A stretch of 64,000 bases of DNA, taken from Charina bottae. Lineage: Eukaryota; Chordata; Lepidosauria; Squamata; Charinaidae. Shown here one piece after another: positions 31,165-43,100 of this stretch. Below the pieces are notes generated by a model. That model was not told the origin of the DNA and did no database searches. It worked only from the letters and a program-made list of their open reading frames with translations. Position 1 is the first letter of the stretch. The number at the start of each line of letters is the position of its first letter. The stretch lies in contig JALMGJ010000005.1 in the NCBI GenBank assembly GCA_023362775.1, positions 89,911,421 to 89,975,420 of the forward strand, read 5' to 3'. Position numbers and translations under genes: made by a program.

Positions 31165-34100
31165 GTAAGCAGAGTTGCTGTGAATATTAGTTGGAGGAAG
31201 CCACAATCTGGTTGCTGTAAAATTTAATACGGATTAGCTCCAGAAATATCATCATATTGCATACTACAGTGGAGAAAGAACCAAAAATAAGTGAAAATGA
31301 GGAGTCTAAAACAGCAAATGAAGATTCTTCTAATGACAAACTTTGCACAATTTCTGCCGATTTAGATAGCTGATTTTCTATTAATTCAAGTAGTTGTGAA
31401 ACTGTTTATATCCTGACCAGGATAGAAATCCTTCCAAGCTGCGTACCAATAAAGTCAGTTTACATTGTAAAAAGTAAGTAGATAATATGTGGAGCTAGCA
31501 AGGTCCTGTAGAGACTGCAAAGAGGCAGGACGTTCCATCATGCTCATGCGTTTTGTCTGTCTCCATGAGAGCGAGCGGCTTGGGAACAGAATCGAGCACA
31601 GCTGCTTTCAGCTCGTTTAGGTTGATGGATTGTTTCCTCCTTCAGGCCTGTTGTATTTTTTAAAAGAAAAATATGACACGCAATTCCTCTTCAACCAAGG
31701 GTTTTCAAACAGGGATGTATAATTTTTTGGGTGGGTGGGGGCCTCTTGAATGGAATATTGGAGGCTACAATGCATTGACGAGGAGAAAAATGACGTTTGA
31801 TTCAGTTGATTTGAAAAGGTAAAGGTGCCTTCAGGTTGAGCATCCTTCTTGGTCTCCTGCCGAAGGGACTGGCATTGCCTTTCTCTGGGAAGCTTTTTGA
31901 GTTCCCAGTCTAGTATACAGCCCTGGGAGTTGCAGTGATCTCCTGAACTCGGTCTGACCTTTTTGAGATGAACCAGGGTTGGCTCAGTATTGCCACTTGA
32001 CTGATAAAATCTCCCTCAAGTTGAGCTTGACTCCCATCCTTGTAGGTTTCTAGGCACTAATTGGTCACTGCTGTCTTCTGGAAGGGTTTTTCGAGGGTGC
32101 TGGGATTTCTTGTCAGCTTCCATCCAAGTCTTGTGTGGCGCAGGGCGGTAGGCGGCAGTATTGCAACCGAAACTCTCCCCACAACCTGAGTTCGATCCCA
32201 GCGGAAGCTGGTTCTCAGGTAGCCGGCTCAGGTCGACTCAGCCTTCCATCCTTCCGAGGTCGGTAAAATGAGTACCCAGCTTGCTGGGGGAAAGGTAATC
32301 ACGGCTGGGGAAGGCAATGGCACACCACCCCGCTCTACAGTCTGCCAGGAAAACGTCGCGAAAGCGGCGTCTCCCCAGGGGTCACATGACTCGGTGCTTG
32401 CACAGGGGAACCTTTCCTTTCCTTCCATCCAAGTATGAACTAGGCTGAACTCTGCTTAGCTACAGAGTTTAGGCAACATTATAAAGAGATCTGATGTTCC
32501 TTGGAACGTTATCTTCTTGAACGTAATGTAGTGAAGATATGCAGCATGATGGATTAATGTTTCAAAAATGATCTTTATCTTCTCTGCTGGTTCTTCAGTG
32601 TCCCCTAATGTGATACTTGCTGTTATATAGTCTAAATTCAGGATCATGGCTGTACTTCTACTTTTAAACATTGGTTATATAAGTATGCCACAAATTAAAT
32701 TGGCCAGAAAGAGTCCCATCCATGCATAAGTTCATAGCACCTAAACTTGCTTTAAAAATTTAACTGGGTTGTCTATTTTTATTCCACACAAACAAATCAA
32801 GAGAGCAGTGTAAGTGTACATTAGATGACAACATATACTCAGAAATATGGGGGGAAATATTTTGAAATAAGCTGCGTCAGAGACATAAAGCTTATGAAAG
32901 AGATAAGCCCATTTTCGTCTTTGCTTCAACTGGAAACCTTTGAAAGAGCACAAAGATCTATTGCTTCCAGTTGTTACGCTTGATTTACAGAAAACAATTC
33001 GGAAGTGAAATGTTCCAGGAAATTACGTGCATTTCTAGTTTTGTTCCTCGGTTATGTAAAATGGTATGCTGTTTCCCAAAACACGTTTCAAACTTTCTGA
33101 AACGGAAACTCAAAATGCACCATGGCAATGTTTGCTAATAGCGTGAAGATAGGTTAAAAACGATTCCCATACTAGGGTCTAGCAACGTGAGAGGACTTGG
33201 GTAAATGTAGACGAGCCTGAATAAAAGTTCACTTCCACGACAAGGATAACGATAGATCCTAAAACAAAATATTAAAAGTTTCAGGTAGTTAGGTGGAGTT
33301 TAACCATCCAGAGTGGTATCTGTAGTACCAGATTAGCCTACGTAAAATGTTTTCCGCCTCCTCTCTGAACATTCTAACCCTAACGTTCTTATATTCTGCA
33401 GGATGGAAGATTTGACAAACCCAGAGGTTATCAGGGTTAATGCAAAGTGTGATCGGAAGGTTTCACTTTACGGTTATCTAAGAGGAGCCCATTTGAAAAA
33501 CAAAAGCCAAATACACATGCCAGGTGGGATAAAATGGAAGATTTTTGTCTGCCGCTGTATTTTGTTGTCAAAGGACGATGACATACCTTTGAGAGTCTTC
33601 CAAGAGTATCTTCCTCCCTGCCTGGGGAGAATATGGAGAGTCCTTCAAAGATCTTAGCCTTGAAAAGGGGCTTGTCCTGTTCCTAGTAAGGTAGATAACA
33701 GGAAGGTTTGAAAAAGGTTTGGAGGAAGGGCTTTCAGCATAACATGTTAGCCAAACACCTCTCTGCAGTTCATTCAAGCAGCCCAACTACTTTCAGCCTT
33801 CCACACAAGCCTGGGGAAAAAAAGACGTGGTTGCTTTCGAGAGTTGCATAAACCCATCTTTCTCAACCTCAGCAACTTTGAGGTGTGTGGACTTCAACTC
33901 CCAGGATCCCCCAGCCAGCCAGTCGACACACCTTAAAGTTGCATGGGAAGCTGAATAGATTTGGGCTGCTTGAACAGATAAAGATGCTCAGCTGAGGTCC
34001 AAAGTCCCCCTGTATCATTTTTGAAGTGGGCACAGCCCTAGAAGATACATATTAAGGTGTTACTGTGGGTTTATATGCAAGCGGCTTGCCTAAAGCCATC

Positions 34101-37100
34101 CAAGTTCTCATTTGTGTTCAGACTCTTAGACAGTCTACTTCTTCATCTGCTTTGTTGGTGGACCAGGAAGCTTGTCGTACAAAATGCCTAAATTTCTTTT
34201 TTACAATTTAAGCTGTTTTATTCCCTCAAAGTCAGTGAGGGAAGCAGTTTTGTTTTATGCTTGTAGAACTTCTACCATTGGAACAGAGTTACTGTTATGA
34301 GATGGGTGGCCACACAAATTATTTAACTAAACAAACAAACAGGCAAGTTTGCTTTACATTTTTAGATCTCCATCTAGCTCTCACAGCTATTCATATATTA
34401 AAATGTAAAGAAAATTACAATGGTAACCGTTCTACAAGTGTGTGTATAAATATATTTTATTTATTTATTTATTTATTTTTATTTTTATTTAATTTTTATC
34501 CCGCCTTTATTATTTTTTATAAATAACTCAAGGCAGCGAACATACCTAATACTCCTTCCGCCTCCTATTTTCCCCACAACAACAACCCTGTGAGGTGAGT
34601 TGGGCTGAGAGAGAGGGACTGGCTCAAGGTCACCCAGCTGTCTTTCATGCCTAAGGCGGGACTAGAACTCTCAGTCTCCTGGTTTCCCATTGGCTCCTTC
34701 CTAGGGCTGAGACACAGGGACTGGCCCAAGGTCACCCAGCTGTCTTTCATGCCTAAGGCGGGACTAGAACTCTCAGTCTCCTGGTTTCCCATTGGCTCCT
34801 TCCTAGGGCTGAGAGAGAGTGACTGGCCCAAGGTCACCCAGCTGTCTTTCATGCCTAAGGCGGGACTAGAACTCTCAGTCTCCTGGTTTGCCATTGGCTC
34901 CTTCCTAGGGCTGAGAGAGAGGGACTGGCCCAAGGTCACCCAGCCGGCTTTCATGCCTAAGGCGGGACTAGAACTCTCAGTCTCCTGGTTTGCCATTGGC
35001 TCCTTCCTAGGGCTGAGAGAGAGGGACTGGCCCAAGGTCACCCAGCCGGCTTTCATGCCTAAGGCGGGACTAGAACTCTCAGTCTCCTGGTTTGCCATTG
35101 GCTCCTTCCTAGGGCTGAGAGAGAGGGACTGGCCCAAGGTCACCCAGCTGTCTTTCATGCCTAAGGCGGGACTAGAACTCTCAGTCTCCTGGTTTCCCAT
35201 TGGCTCCTTCCTAGGGCTGAGAGAGAGGGACTGGCCCAAGGTCACCCAGCCGGCTTTCATGCCTAAGGCGGGACTAGAACTCTCAGTCTCCTGGTTTGCC
35301 ATTGGCTCCTTCCTAGGGCTGAGAGAGAGGGACTGGCCCAAGGTCACCCAGCTGTCTTTCATGCCTAAGGCGGGACTAGAACTCTCAGTCTCCTGGTTTC
35401 CCATTGGCTCCTTCCTAGGGCTGAGAGAGAGGGACTGGCCCAAGGTCACCCAGCTGGCTTTCATGCCTAAGGCGGGACTAGAACTCTCGGTCTCCTGGTT
35501 TCCCATTGGCTCCTTCCTAGGGCTGAGAGAGAGGGACTGGCCCAAGGTCACCCAGCTGGCTTTCATGCCTAAGGCGGGACTAGAACTCTCAGTCTCCTGG
35601 TTTCCCATTGGCTCCTTCCTAGGGCTGAGAGAGAGGGACTGGCCCAAGGTCACCCAGCCGGCTTTCATGCCTAAGGCGGGACTAGAACTCTCAGTCTCCT
35701 GGTTTCCCATTGGCTCCCTCCTAGGGCTGAGAGACAGGGACTGGCCCAAGGTCACCCAGCCGGCTTTCATGCCTAAGGCGGGACTAGAACTCTCAGTCTC
35801 CTGGTTTGCCACTGGCTCCTTCCTAGGTCTGAGAGACAGGGACTGGCCCAAGGTCACCCAGCCGGCTTTCATGCCTAATATATAAATATAAAATATAAAT
35901 GGATTATTTAAATTGTGAGGATTCAGGAATGTTGGTAGCAGGAAACCAACTATTAGAATTAAACTCGTTTTTATCAGCAATCAATGTTAGATAGATTTCT
36001 TTGCCTTAGTGATAAATCTAAAGCGTTGAAAGAGGTTTCAGCTTTGAATCCGTTTAAGATTTTGCTGGCATAATCTCTGTCCTTGTCACTTTGATGCATG
36101 CGTGAGTCTCTTGGACGTCTTCCCCAACAGGTGTCGGGGATTTCACTGTAAGCGATGTCAGTTTCCTGCCAGACCCTTGTGCTCTTCCTGAGCATCAAAA
36201 GAAGCGATGCTTAAATGAGAAGGAGAAACTGATTTACGCCCCACTCTCAGGGGTTGGTGGCTTGGTGTATGACAAAGATGCCGTGTATATTGATCTTGGG
36301 GGAAGCCATCGAGACAGAGAGGTACGGCTTTAAGGCACTGGGTTTAATTTTCTGTTCATTAATTGCTCTTAATTGCTGTCATCCTCGTCTTGTGTTGAAA
36401 AAATCGGCTCTAATCAGTCTCACGTTGTTTGAACCAAGGTGATAGCAAGGATTCTGAAATTTGGATTGGCTCGGTAGCTTCTGCCCAATATATGACATTG
36501 TCAAATTGTTGAAAAAGGGTTTTATTTTCTTTCTTAAAAGCTTGATTGGCCTTTGGGATGGAAGATTAAATAAAGGGAGAAGGAAATTAACTTTTGTTCC
36601 ACTGTCCAACCTTTTACACTCACTGAAATATTCAGTGATTATTGTCAGGCCGCTAAAACAGTGCTGTGGCAAATAACGTAATCAAACAGAAGTTAGAAAA
36701 TAGTTACTGAAATGCTATTGATTTGTCAGGAGGAAGAAAGACCGAATCATGAACTTGTCCAGAGCCTCATCTCTGCACATTCCACCATCGATGCCAAGAT
36801 GGCTTCTAGCAAAGTCTCCCTCTTCATGGATTCCAAACCTTTAGAGACGGAGGATATTGAAAATGAGAGGTAAGCAATAGTTTCACAGTCATGAAGGCGG
36901 TTGATGATTATGGAGAGGAACAGTTCAGAAAAAATTTCAATGGTGTTCTGTTTCCAGAATGGGTCTGAAAGCAATATAGCCAGAGTTGTCTCCTTATGAT
37001 GTGACTCCCTGGAGCTTTAATACCAATAACCGAGTTGCATGTCCATTGTTGATGCTTGTACCTCAAACAGTATTGGAGGTTAGGGATTCACTAAATATTC

Positions 37101-40100
37101 CTTTCTGGGAACAGAGTACTTTGCATACCCCTACTGGATATTCTGTTTGGGTAGAAAAGATCCATCAACCTGCCCCACCCATGTAGAGGTTGCTCTCACG
37201 TTGTAGGGGAGAGGGGTGAATTTATTTCAGAGCTTTGAAAATTCCAATGTTTGCCCTAAGCTACATTTGTAGCTCTCTCAGTACAGGAAGCACTGACTGT
37301 AAGGAGAAAAATAAATTGAAAGCATTTTTGTGGTAGGATTGGATTATTTATCTAGGTTGAATTAAAATATTGTCAAGTGCTTTATATTGTCTTAATTCAC
37401 GAAGGGTTCATGAAGCTTTACAGGTAGTCCTCGCTTAACAACCACAATTGGGACCAGAATTTTGGTTGCTAAGTGAAGTGGTCATTAAGCAAATCTGACC
37501 CATTTTACGACCTTTTTGTGGCGGCCGTTAAGCTAATCACTGCAGTTGCTAAGTGAACCGCATGTTCGTTAAGCGAATCATGCAGTTCCCCATTGATCTT
37601 GCTTGCCAAAAGCCGGCCGGAAAGGTCGAAAATGGCAATCGCGTGAACATGGGACGCTGCAATGGTCACAAATGTGAACCGGTTGCCAAGCACCCAAATC
37701 GTGATCACGTGACCGCGGGGACACTGCGACAGTCGTAAGTGCGAGAACCGGTCGCAAGTCGGTTTTTCAGCACCGTCGTAAGTCCGAACCATCACTAAAT
37801 GAATGGTTGTTAAGCGAGGACTACCTGTACTTGATGCTTAATAGATTTTTAAATTTTATATTTCATAAGCATTCGTGCAATGCCTAAAGAAGAAAAGAAA
37901 ACAGACCCACTAACTGGGAGGACGCGTCGGAAGGCAGTGTTTGAAAATGAAGACACAAGTGATGCTGAGGAGGAGGAGGAGGAGGAGGAGGAGGAGGAGG
38001 AAATGTCTGTGGATGAGGACATGGGGCAAAGTGACAGTAATGAGGAAGGAGAAAATGACAATAATTTTCTACACCAAAATCTGGTTTTGAGATCTTCCAA
38101 GCAGAGTAAAAAGGAAATTGAGCCTGCGGTACTAACAGAATTGCCGGCGTTTGCTGACAGTGACGATGATCTTGAGACGAGTTCAGGGGAGGAAGAAGGA
38201 AATGACCTTGAAGAGGCTGAAGAAAGTGGACAGGAAAGCGAAGAGGAGACAACTGGTTCTGAACCTACTGCCAGAAATATAGCTCGATTTAGTAGACCTG
38301 TATACTGTGAAACAGGCAAAGAAATGAGAAACAAAAGAAAGCTAGCTAAAAATGCAGCCCACCCTACAGATGCTGGAAAGGGGACTGCTGAGGGTGCATC
38401 AGGATCAGAGTTAGATGAACTTTCATCCTGGGAAGAGGAAGGCAGATCAGCTGATGATATTGACCTCGAAGGGTCCGATAAGGAAGAGGCCCAGCTGCAA
38501 GACAAGATACAAGACTCAGCATTCATGAAAAATGAAGATGATATTGAAGATCTACTGAAAGAGGAAGAGGAATATAAAGAGGCATTTGATTTTTCTTCAG
38601 CAACTGTTGGTATGTACACGCAAATCTCTTGAAATGTTTGTTGTTATGTTTTATTGCAGTTATTCATTTCCCTTTGAAGGTGTTATCCAGGCATCTTACC
38701 AGTTTTGACCACCAGCCCATCGGTTCAAACGTTTATAAAAAACATTCTTCAGTTGCACTACTGTTGGTGGCTATTTTATATTATTCTATGGTTACCTCGC
38801 AGTTTCTGTCAAGAAAAGTAAGGTTGAGTGCACAGTTACTTCATTATTAGCCCAGCGAACGTGGTGGGACTTCTGAGTAGATACACATATTTGCTCTGCA
38901 GCTCAGATTAAGAAAACATGCTCAAATAGACATTCAACAATGAAGTTATTATGATTGGGTGACATGTTTATGTAAGTGGCATTAAAGGAAATGGGAAAAT
39001 CATTGACTGTTTAATCTGATTCAGATAATGGCACAATCTTTCCCCACCCCCACCCCTTTCAGGGGCTCTGAGATGGAAGGAAGACCTCACCCAGAAGGCA
39101 GCTGAAGCCTTTTTGAGGCAGCAACAGTCTGCTCCGAATCTCCGCAAACTCGTTTATGGTCCAGGTAAAAATATATTGCTCTGTCTGTATTAGAGAGTGC
39201 AGCAGAGATTAATGGATGGGCTATGAGAGGGAGGGAGGGAGGGAGGGAGGGAGGGAGGGAGGGAAGGAAGGAAGGAAGGAAGGAAGGAAGGAAGGAAGGA
39301 AGGAAGGAAGGAAGGAAGGAAGGAAGGACAGATCGACCTTAGGCAAATGTCAGAGCTAAACGTTTAGTCAGTCAATCATCAGTACAATGAAAGCAAGCTA
39401 GGAAAAAACTCCACATTTTCCTTGCATGTAAAAGCTTTTCTATTTGGATTCTTAATTGCAATTAAGAACCAGGAGAATGGCTCAAGTTCCTTGTGTTGGC
39501 TTAGGCACCTGCACTCTAGGTTGAAATGTGGGGAGTGGGAAGAGGATAAATCTGCAATTGGCGGTAGAGCACTTTGAGACTTTTGGTAGTTGGTTATTTT
39601 CAACCCTTACATGCCACCCACATAGGGAGTGTCTTTTGGGAGGTTTACTGGATTTAAAATGGTAAGCCCCGACCCTTAACTTCCTACCACAGCAGTGCAA
39701 ACAAAAACTAAATTTGCAGCAGCAAAACAATAAACACAGGAGACAATTAAATGGGGCATCCCTTCAAAGGTCCTAGAAACAAATGTGAAATAGATTTTAA
39801 AAGCTCTTAAAATGTCTGGTATCGAAAGACCCACAATATGTTGAATTACCAGGCAGAAGAAGAATTATCCAACACCACCAGGAGAAGACCCATTGCAGTG
39901 CGTGCAGTTCTAGTGTAACTTATTTTGACAGCTACCTTGAAACGGTCTTAGAGGATCAGTAAGCTCCCATTCCTCCATCTGTCTTTTGGCATAGGTTGTC
40001 CTATAGAGTCTGTTTCACAATGCATTCTACAGACTGATTTGAATGCATCTAGAAATTCTGTTCATTCAGATTCATTCAGGAATAATTGGTGAAAGAATAA

Positions 40101-43100
40101 TAATTCTCTTTGATTAATCATTGGTGAGCTCCCACTCACTCTAGTACCGTATCCATAATGGAGATGTTTGTAACTGGCTTGCAGTTACTCACTTCTTCAC
40201 TGCCTGGGGTTGATTACCACTTCCTCTCTCAAGGAAGTCTTGGACTTAGCTGGACAATCCCTTTCTCAAGTTTTTAAAGAAACACATTGTTCCCTCTCCA
40301 TGACTCCTTCCCCGCTTGAGATGCCAAAATGAGATGCCATCATTTTGGAGCTGTTCCTATGTCCAACCAAGCAGAAATAGCCTCTCTCCCAGCAATCTAG
40401 ACCTTCTGGATGGATGCTGCCTACCATCTAGGTCCCTCTGATGGAAACTGCAGCTGTGAGGACAGGAGTTAAGTAGAATTAAATGTCTTCTCTGTCTTGC
40501 ACTGACGTGGCTCCCATTCTTGCTTTGTTAGGCAATGGGAAACTTGAAAGATTGCCTTGAGATTCTGGGAGAAACATCTTGCCCATTCAGAATTCCAAAT
40601 CTGTAAGGATTTTGTTGCTCTAATAATAATGAACCCCCATCTCCCCTGGTGGCTGTGTTGAAATGATGCGAACATGCAGCAGATTTTAGTGTTTGGAATA
40701 CTTTAATTCTAGGGAGATATCTTTTGCATTTGGTTCTGGTTTGTGGATTTCTGGATTCTAGTTAAAAAACAAACCCACACACAATAAATCAGCACAGCTG
40801 TTTTCATGCTTGTCCTCAACGCCCTGTTTACTTGTTTCTCAGCATTTAGCTAAAGAAAATGTTCCCAACATTTAGGCAAACAAAAAGCCAGACCATTAGA
40901 ACTAAACTCAAATTCAGTAATCTGTCAGTGTTCTAATATACCAATCATGGTGATTGTTGATTCCTGCAACGAAGAATAAATGATGAGAAATGCAAAAGCT
41001 TGGCAAACTATGATTGAATAAGATAGAAGATCTTGTTCATTTTAGTGAAATGAATAAACATAATAAACCAAGAGATCCAAGATGATAATATTCTGCGTGG
41101 ATTATGACCCAAGAAGAATATTGAGGTTATACTTAGAAAAGAAAAAGGTTGTATAAGTTCAGATACAACTTGTATCATCAGGCATTTTCAAAGCTAAGAG
41201 CATGATCTCTCTCGAGGCAGGATCATTCCTGCTGACCTCATGGCCAAGGATGTGTTGTCTTCTTGGCATTGCCAAGCTGCGGCTTGCTAGGCCCTTCTTC
41301 CAGATGCCTTTTCATCTTCTCAGTCTAGCTTACAGGCTAGAAGACCTGGTCTTCTAACCAAGTACTAGCCAGGTCTAGTCTTGCATAGCTTTTCATGATC
41401 AGCTAAGATTGTCTAGATCAGGGGTCCCCAACCTGTGGGCCATGGGTTAGGAAGTGGGCCGCACAACAGGTGAGCGGTGGTGGTCCGTGCGATTGGCTCC
41501 CACCTGCAAACCCCGCCCCCATCTGTGCGATTGGCTCCCGCCTGCAAACCCCGCCCCCCGTCCACACAATTGGCTCCCGCCTGCAAACCCCCCCCCCCCC
41601 AGTCCGTGGAAAAATGGTCTTCCACGACCGGTCCCTGGTGCCAAAAAGGTTGGGGACCCCTGGTCTAGATAATGCGGTCTGAAGGTTCATACGTTCTTCT
41701 CTACTTTTGCCTCCCCCTCAAGACCTCTGACCAATGAAAGAGTTTTCTTTGATTCGCCATGACATTAATGCTTTAGTTCAAATCACAGACCAAGGGAAAG
41801 GGATTACAAGCGGCAGAGCCCTGTTCTTACAGGGCTAAGCCCCTTTGCATGCTTTTATACATAACTGCAGATGCCCCATCTCTGGAACCTTTAGTGTAAT
41901 GCATAACAACTTAATGGTAGCTAAAATGCTGCATTGATTCTTACTCAGTGGCTGAGGATGATGAAAAAGAAGAAGAAAGAGACGAAGAACTCGGAGGGTT
42001 GTTTCGTGTCAGCCGTCCTGACAAAGAAGCAAAACGAAAGATTGATGCTCTCGATTGCTCCAAATTTCCTGTGGAAGCCCCGCAAGACTGGGACTTGGAT
42101 GAGGTGCGGCTTCTTGAGATTTGTTGGATGCTGTGTTCTTAGAACTGGAGGTTGTGGGGCTAATATGTCATGGCTTGTGAATCTTATGAATCTTACAACA
42201 TCTGCCATGTTGAAGAAAGCATAGAGGAATAATTATAATAAGCATCTCCTGGTGCGTATGCACTGGGAATGAGAGCCCTTGAAAAAATAGGATTTTTTAA
42301 AATTTAAATCAGATTTTAAAACATTTCTTAATAGGTTTGAAAAAACGAAGATAGCTCAGACGTGACTAATAATTGTATTCTACTTGCTAGCATACTATTG
42401 AGAGATAAATTTGCAGATTTGGTAACTCACCTGTCTTTAAAAATGCAAAGATTAAAAAAAAACATTAAGTAGAGAAACAAGATTATAATTCAGTTTAGAA
42501 GTTGGTGGTACATGTGGCAAAAATATTCTCCCAACAACCACAATAATTGTAGTGAACACACTTCAGCTCCCAGTAACTTTATAAATAAGTAGTTACTTAC
42601 TTGATATCAGAATTATCATTCCCCTTTTGATCTGAAAAAAAAACCTGGCTAAATAATTATGGCATATGGTATGCAGCTTCTAAAATAATCCACCTCTGGG
42701 AAAATGAATTCAGATGTAACAACTGGGAGGCACTTTTCCTAGAAATGATGTTGATCCCATCTTGATTGCTGAATAAATTGTGAACCATTAGATTGACTCT
42801 TCTTGACTAATGATTCAAAGCATGATTTTAGCCAATCCTACTTTGCTGAGAATGCTGTTCAAGCATCATCTTCCATGCTGAGAAAAAAAAGTGGGAGGAG
42901 GAGGAGGCCAGGTAGAAATTGATTACTCTCCAAAGTCAAGGAACTGTGGGATAACTGTGGGTTAGAAAAGGTAGAACTGGGCTCGGGTCATAATAGAGAA
43001 ATGGGAAGGAAGTGGGTGGAGGTAGAAAGGAAGATGATTGCCAGTTATTTGAGAAGCAGAGCGAAAGGACCATTGTCCATAAATGTGTTTAGACAGGCAG

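Noticed and set aside
34647..35870. CRISPR-like array of regular repeats
   Set aside because: The units are contiguous without unique spacers and lie in a vertebrate intron. It is a minisatellite.
34565..35980. Long minus-strand ORF (471 codons) and its + strand partner (412 codons)
   Set aside because: Both are by-products of a 102-bp tandem repeat whose length is divisible by three. There is no promoter, splice structure or homologue to support a gene, so it was reported as a repeat.
37849..38619. Serine-rich 256-codon minus-strand ORF
   Set aside because: It is the antisense of the acidic BMS1 exon 10 (Glu/Asp codons read backwards give Ser/Phe/Leu).
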